Shown here one piece after another: positions 25,216-28,421 of a DNA stretch of 28,421 bases (its first letter is position 1; each line of letters begins with the position of its first letter). The stretch is from Firm-13 sp964617375 (GTDB lineage: Bacteria > Bacillota > Clostridia > Saccharofermentanales > Saccharofermentanaceae), in the NCBI GenBank assembly GCA_964617375.1, contig CAZTXQ010000035.1:1-28421 (forward strand), given 5' to 3'. The translations under genes and the position numbers were made by a program. The notes beneath the pieces were generated by a model. The model was given only the letters and a program-made list of their open reading frames with translations, was not told where the DNA came from and searched no databases.

Positions 25216-25779
25216 ATGACCGATCAACTGCAGGAAATGGGCGAGCGTCTTAAGGCGCTCCGGGAAATTGAAGAGATTGATATTGAAACAATGGCCATGA
25301 AGTGCGAAGTCAGTATTGACGATTATAAATCTTATGAGAGCGGCAGCAAGGACTTCTCCTTTTCTTTTTTGTATAACGCGGCAAATGCCCTGGGCGTCGA
25401 TGTTGTGGATCTGATGAGCGGCGACTCGCCGAAGCTCTCTACCTGCAGTATGGTGAAAAAAGGCGGCGGATTTGAAGTGAACCGCCGTGCGACATATGAT
25501 TACCGGCATCTGGCTTTTACCTTCCGGCACAAGATGGCGGAGCCGTTTATGGTTACCGTCGAACCGGGAGGAGATGCGATGCCTGTTCTCCACGCCCATG
25601 AAGGGCAGGAGTTCAATTATGTCGTCGAAGGGCAGATGACGTTCTATATCGGCGACATCTCTTATGTACTGGACGAAGGGGACAGCATTTACTTTGATTC
25701 GGGCATTCCCCATGCCATGAAGGCAAATAACGGTCATTTGTGCAAATTTCTGGCTGTCGTCATGAAGAAGGAGAAATAA
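25216..25779 (+). CDS. XRE family transcriptional regulator with cupin sensor domain
   Basis: The 187-residue protein joins an N-terminal HTH (~6-65, with ERLKALREIEEIDIETMAMK and FLYNAANALGVDVVDLMSG) to a C-terminal cupin_2 domain (~105-185). The latter has metal-binding-type motifs HAHEGQEFNYVVEGQM and GDSIYFDSGIPHAMKA. Such regulators often control an adjacent metabolic gene in response to a small ligand. The acyl-CoA synthetase starts one base after its stop, so the two form a tight operon. The helix is somewhat degenerate for an XRE domain, but the layout is typical. Confidence 0.9.
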   Translation: MTDQLQEMGERLKALREIEEIDIETMAMKCEVSIDDYKSYESGSKDFSFSFLYNAANALGVDVVDLMSGDSPKLSTCSMVKKGGGFEVNRRATYDYRHLAFTFRHKMAEPFMVTVEPGGDAMPVLHAHEGQEFNYVVEGQMTFYIGDISYVLDEGDSIYFDSGIPHAMKANNGHLCKFLAVVMKKEK

Positions 25780-25780
25780 G

Positions 25781-27469
25781 ATGCCGATATATGAAGAGTT
25801 CGTTGGACGTCATAGAGATCATTTTGCTACCCTGGAAGACCTGCAGAAGAACTATAAGGTGACCTATCCGGATACTTTCAATTTTGCGTATGACGTACTG
25901 GATGTCATCGCGAAAAGAACCCCGGACAAGCTTTGCATGCTTTGGCTCTCGAATGATGCCGAAGAGCGCCGTTTTACTTTTGATGAGATGTCGAAGCTTT
26001 CGAACAAAGCGGCGAATTTCTTCACATCCAAAGGGATCCGCAAGGGTGATCTTGTCATGCTTGTTCTGAAACGCGGCTATGAGTTCTGGTATTGCATGAT
26101 GGGACTTCACAAAATCGGTGCCATTGCCGTTCAGGCAACCCATATGCTTCTTGCGAAGGACTTTATCTATCGCATGAACGCCGGCAAGATCAAAATGATC
26201 GTCATGACCGGAGACGGAGACTGCACCGAACATTTTGACGATGGCTTATCGCAGTATGAGACGCTTCAAATCAAAGCGGTTACCCGCGGTAAAAAAGTTG
26301 AGAGCTGGATCGACTTTGACACGGAACTCGACGCTTCAAGCGACGAATGGTCAAGACCGTCCGGCGAAGCCGACACGCGCGTCACCGATCCGATGATCAT
26401 GTCTTTCTCCTCCGGAACGACCGGATATCCCAAAATGGTTCTTCACGATTTCTCCTATCCGCTCGGACATCTCCTTACCGGCGTTTTCTGGCACAGGGTA
26501 GAAGACGGCGGACTTCACTTTACAATCTCCGACACCGGCTGGCTTAAGTCGCTCTGGGGAAAAATGTACGGGCAATGGCTCGGTGAGTCGGCCGTTTTCA
26601 CGTATGATTTCGAGAAATTTAGCGCTCCGGACATCTTAAGAAAAATCGCGGACTATAAAATTACCACGTTCTGCGCTCCGCCTACGATGTATCGCTTCAT
26701 GATCAAAGAGGACTTTTCGCCGTATGATCTTTCGGCCTTGAGGCACTGCTGCACGGCCGGAGAAGCTCTGAACCCGGAAGTCTACAGCCAGTGGAACAAG
26801 AATACGGGACTCAAGATATTCGAGGGCTTCGGCCAGACCGAAACGACGCTCGTGTGTTCAACGCTCTACCCCTGGATGCAGCCGCGGCTCGGTTCCATGG
26901 GCCTTGCCTCGCCCGGCTATTCGGTCATTATCGCCGACGAGGAGGGGAAAGAGCAGCCGTACGGTGTTACGGGTGAAATCTGTATTGTTGCCGGCGACAC
27001 GATCGAGCAGAAGCCGTTGGGTCTCCTGCGCGAGTACTACCGCGATGCTGCCGCAACCGGAAAGGCCTGGCATGACGGACTTTTCCATACCGGAGATACG
27101 GCCTACCGCGATGAAATGGGATTCCTCTGGTATGTCGGCCGTCTCGACGACGTGATCAAGAGTTCCGGATACAGAATCGGACCGTTCGAGGTCGAGAGCG
27201 CACTGATGGAGCACAAATCGGTCATGGAGTGCGCCGTGACCGGCGTTCCGGATCCGGTCCGCGGCTTCGCCGTCAAGGCGACGGTCGTTCTTTGCAAGGG
27301 TTATGTCGGTTCGCCGGAACTCACCAAAGAGTTGCAGGAATATGTCAAGCACGTCACCGCTCCTTATAAATATCCCCGTATTATCGAGTATGTAGACGAG
27401 CTCCCGAAAACGATCAGCGGCAAAATCCGCCGTGTTGAGATTCGCGAAAAGGATAATGCAAAGAACTAA
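25781..27469 (+). CDS. AMP-forming acyl-CoA synthetase
   Basis: The 562-residue protein belongs to the acetyl/medium-chain acyl-CoA synthetase (ANL) superfamily. The nucleotide-binding P-loop SFSSGTTGYPK lies at ~207-217. FEGFGQTETT, FHTGDTAYRDEMGFLWYVGR, DDVIKSSGYRIGPFEVE and the C-terminal catalytic lysine in PKTISGKIRR (Lys548) are also present. It activates a carboxylic acid with ATP and CoA via an acyl-adenylate. The substrate cannot be read from sequence; the resemblance is closer to medium-chain/aromatic-acid (ACSM-type) than to classical acetyl-CoA enzymes. It is paired with the XRE-cupin regulator. Confidence 0.92.
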   Translation: MPIYEEFVGRHRDHFATLEDLQKNYKVTYPDTFNFAYDVLDVIAKRTPDKLCMLWLSNDAEERRFTFDEMSKLSNKAANFFTSKGIRKGDLVMLVLKRGYEFWYCMMGLHKIGAIAVQATHMLLAKDFIYRMNAGKIKMIVMTGDGDCTEHFDDGLSQYETLQIKAVTRGKKVESWIDFDTELDASSDEWSRPSGEADTRVTDPMIMSFSSGTTGYPKMVLHDFSYPLGHLLTGVFWHRVEDGGLHFTISDTGWLKSLWGKMYGQWLGESAVFTYDFEKFSAPDILRKIADYKITTFCAPPTMYRFMIKEDFSPYDLSALRHCCTAGEALNPEVYSQWNKNTGLKIFEGFGQTETTLVCSTLYPWMQPRLGSMGLASPGYSVIIADEEGKEQPYGVTGEICIVAGDTIEQKPLGLLREYYRDAAATGKAWHDGLFHTGDTAYRDEMGFLWYVGRLDDVIKSSGYRIGPFEVESALMEHKSVMECAVTGVPDPVRGFAVKATVVLCKGYVGSPELTKELQEYVKHVTAPYKYPRIIEYVDELPKTISGKIRRVEIREKDNAKN

Positions 27470-27500
27470 TTGACAAATCCCGGTATTTTGTCTGTATAAT
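27470..27500 (+). promoter_or_regulatory. Promoter of valS
   Basis: TTGACA (27470-27475) begins at the base after the acyl-CoA synthetase stop. TATAAT lies at 27495-27500. The spacer of 19 bases is long. RBS GGAGGG (27521-27526) follows. Confidence 0.6.
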
Positions 27501-27518
27501 AGATAAGTTAGACAAAAT
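27485..27518. promoter_or_regulatory. Perfect 9-bp inverted repeat enclosing the valS -10 element
   Basis: ATTTTGTCT (27485-27493) and AGACAAAAT (27510-27518) are exact reverse complements with a 16-base spacer that contains TATAAT. The left arm lies upstream of any start point driven by this -10, so it cannot form an RNA hairpin in that transcript. A DNA operator is more likely. Confidence 0.55.
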
Positions 27519-27532
27519 CTGGAGGGATAATA

Positions 27533-28421
27533 ATGGCACGTATTGATAACATTAGCAAGGCCTTTGAACCGCGTGAGTCTGAGCAAAGAATATATTCTGC
27601 CTGGTTAGGGAAAGGATATTTCCATGCCGTACCGGATCCGGAGAAGAAGCCTTACTGTATCGTTATGCCGCCGCCGAATATTACCGGGCAGCTTCACATG
27701 GGGCATGCGCTGGATAACACGATTCAGGACATCCTGACCCGCTTCAAGAGAATGCAGGGCTATTCCGCACTCTGGCTTCCCGGCACAGATCATGCCGCTA
27801 TAGCTACCGAGGCCAAAATCGTTGAAGCGATGAAGAAGGAAGGCCTTACCAAAGACGGGATCGGCCGCGATAAGTTCCTCGAACGCGCCTGGGAATGGCG
27901 TGAACTTTACGGAAGCAGAATCGTTGAGCAGCTGAAGAGACTCGGGTCTTCCTGTGACTGGGAGCGCGAGCGTTTCACGATGGACGAAGGTTTATCCGAT
28001 GCCGTTACGGAAGTATTCATACGCTATTACAACGAAGGCCTGATCTATCGCGGCGAGCGGATCATCAACTGGTGTCCGCACTGCCTGACGTCCATATCCG
28101 ACGCGGAAGTGGAATACGAGGAGCAGGACGGCTTTTTCTATCATATCAAGTACCCTATAGCGGATGGTTCCGGCGATCTGATTCTCGCGACGACACGCCC
28201 CGAGACGCTTCTCGGTGATACGGCCGTTGCTGTTCATCCGGACGATGAGAGATACGCGCACCTGATCGGCAAGAACGTTATTCTGCCCCTTGTCGGGAAA
28301 GAGATTCCGGTCATAGCCGATACTTATGTCGAGAAGGAATTCGGAACCGGAGTCGTCAAGATCACGCCCGCGCATGACCCGAACGACTTTGAAGTTGGTC
28401 TTCGCCATAACCTGCCGGTCA
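27533..28421 (+). CDS. valS: Valyl-tRNA synthetase, 5' part
   Basis: The frame starts at MARIDNISKAF behind GGAGGG and is open to the end of the window (~296 residues). It shows the class I synthetase start with PPPNITGQLHMGHALDN (the HIGH motif as HMGH). LWLPGTDHAAIATEAKIVE, INWCPHCLTSISDAEVEYEE and the beginning of the editing domain (ILATTRPETLLGDTAVAVHP, then TPAHDPNDFEVG) follow. It charges tRNA-Val with valine and proofreads threonine. The KMSKS half lies beyond the window. No T-box leader precedes it; only 63 bases separate it from the upstream gene. Confidence 0.97.
   Translation, partial: MARIDNISKAFEPRESEQRIYSAWLGKGYFHAVPDPEKKPYCIVMPPPNITGQLHMGHALDNTIQDILTRFKRMQGYSALWLPGTDHAAIATEAKIVEAMKKEGLTKDGIGRDKFLERAWEWRELYGSRIVEQLKRLGSSCDWERERFTMDEGLSDAVTEVFIRYYNEGLIYRGERIINWCPHCLTSISDAEVEYEEQDGFFYHIKYPIADGSGDLILATTRPETLLGDTAVAVHPDDERYAHLIGKNVILPLVGKEIPVIADTYVEKEFGTGVVKITPAHDPNDFEVGLRHNLPV

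Noticed and set aside
25162..25737. 191-codon minus-strand frame opposite the XRE-cupin gene
   Set aside because: The plus-strand protein has HTH and cupin motifs and a consensus promoter; the antisense frame has no support.
27470..27533. T-box leader or other riboswitch before valS
   Set aside because: The gap is too short and contains no T-box sequence; the dyad arms straddle the promoter rather than lying within the transcript.

Overview
The window looks like chromosomal DNA of a Gram-positive, Clostridia-type Bacillota. Evidence is the strong GGAGG-type ribosome binding sites, the TTGACA/TATAAT-type promoters, lipoprotein signal peptides, a lysozyme with clostridial hydrophobic W (ChW) repeats, and the housekeeping genes tig, clpX and valS. 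The backbone is moderately GC-rich. No species can be named from the sequence alone.

Region 1 (1-~5670) is an accessory island. It opens with the 3' part of an Rhs/YD-repeat wall protein. The core is GC-rich, but at about 1140 it changes abruptly to an AT-rich C-terminal tip that contains an NlpC/P60-like domain. Behind it come a beta-propeller-like lipoprotein whose second C-terminal repeat is broken by two frameshifts, a membrane-anchored protein made of two copies of a ~91-residue unit, a YcxB-like fragment, and a second membrane-anchored protein with a third copy of that unit. This third copy runs into the 3' end of the next backbone gene, which marks the right edge of the island. The layout resembles a polymorphic-toxin tip cassette with candidate immunity or accessory genes, but that function is inferred.

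Region 2 (5672-10160, minus strand) is a compact stress-type cluster. It has a WYL-domain regulator, an effector-binding protein, a DUF5131 (Gp37/Gp68) protein, a GyrI-like protein, a GNAT/YoaP-like protein and an Fpg/Nei-family protein that lacks the catalytic N-terminal proline. A perfect 8-bp-arm palindrome lies upstream of the five-gene run, and its half-site recurs upstream of the regulator.

Region 3 (10330-17012) holds a zinc-ribbon protein, a secreted GH25 lysozyme-like protein with nine ChW repeats in three 453-bp modules and a strong terminator, a ComEC-like metallo-beta-lactamase protein, a convergent GH1 beta-glucosidase, and a lipoprotein followed by an isochorismatase-family hydrolase.

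Region 4 (17097-21645) is a housekeeping block: trigger factor, a hairpin terminator, clpX without clpP between them, a small membrane protein translationally coupled to a ROK glucokinase, and a Dabb protein. Region 5 (21590-25001, minus strand) is a MoxR ATPase-DUF58-membrane protein operon. Region 6 (25138-28421) is an XRE-cupin regulator with an adjoining acyl-CoA synthetase, then the 5' part of valS, whose promoter sits inside a perfect 9-bp inverted repeat. I found no tRNA, rRNA, CRISPR array, transposase or integrase.
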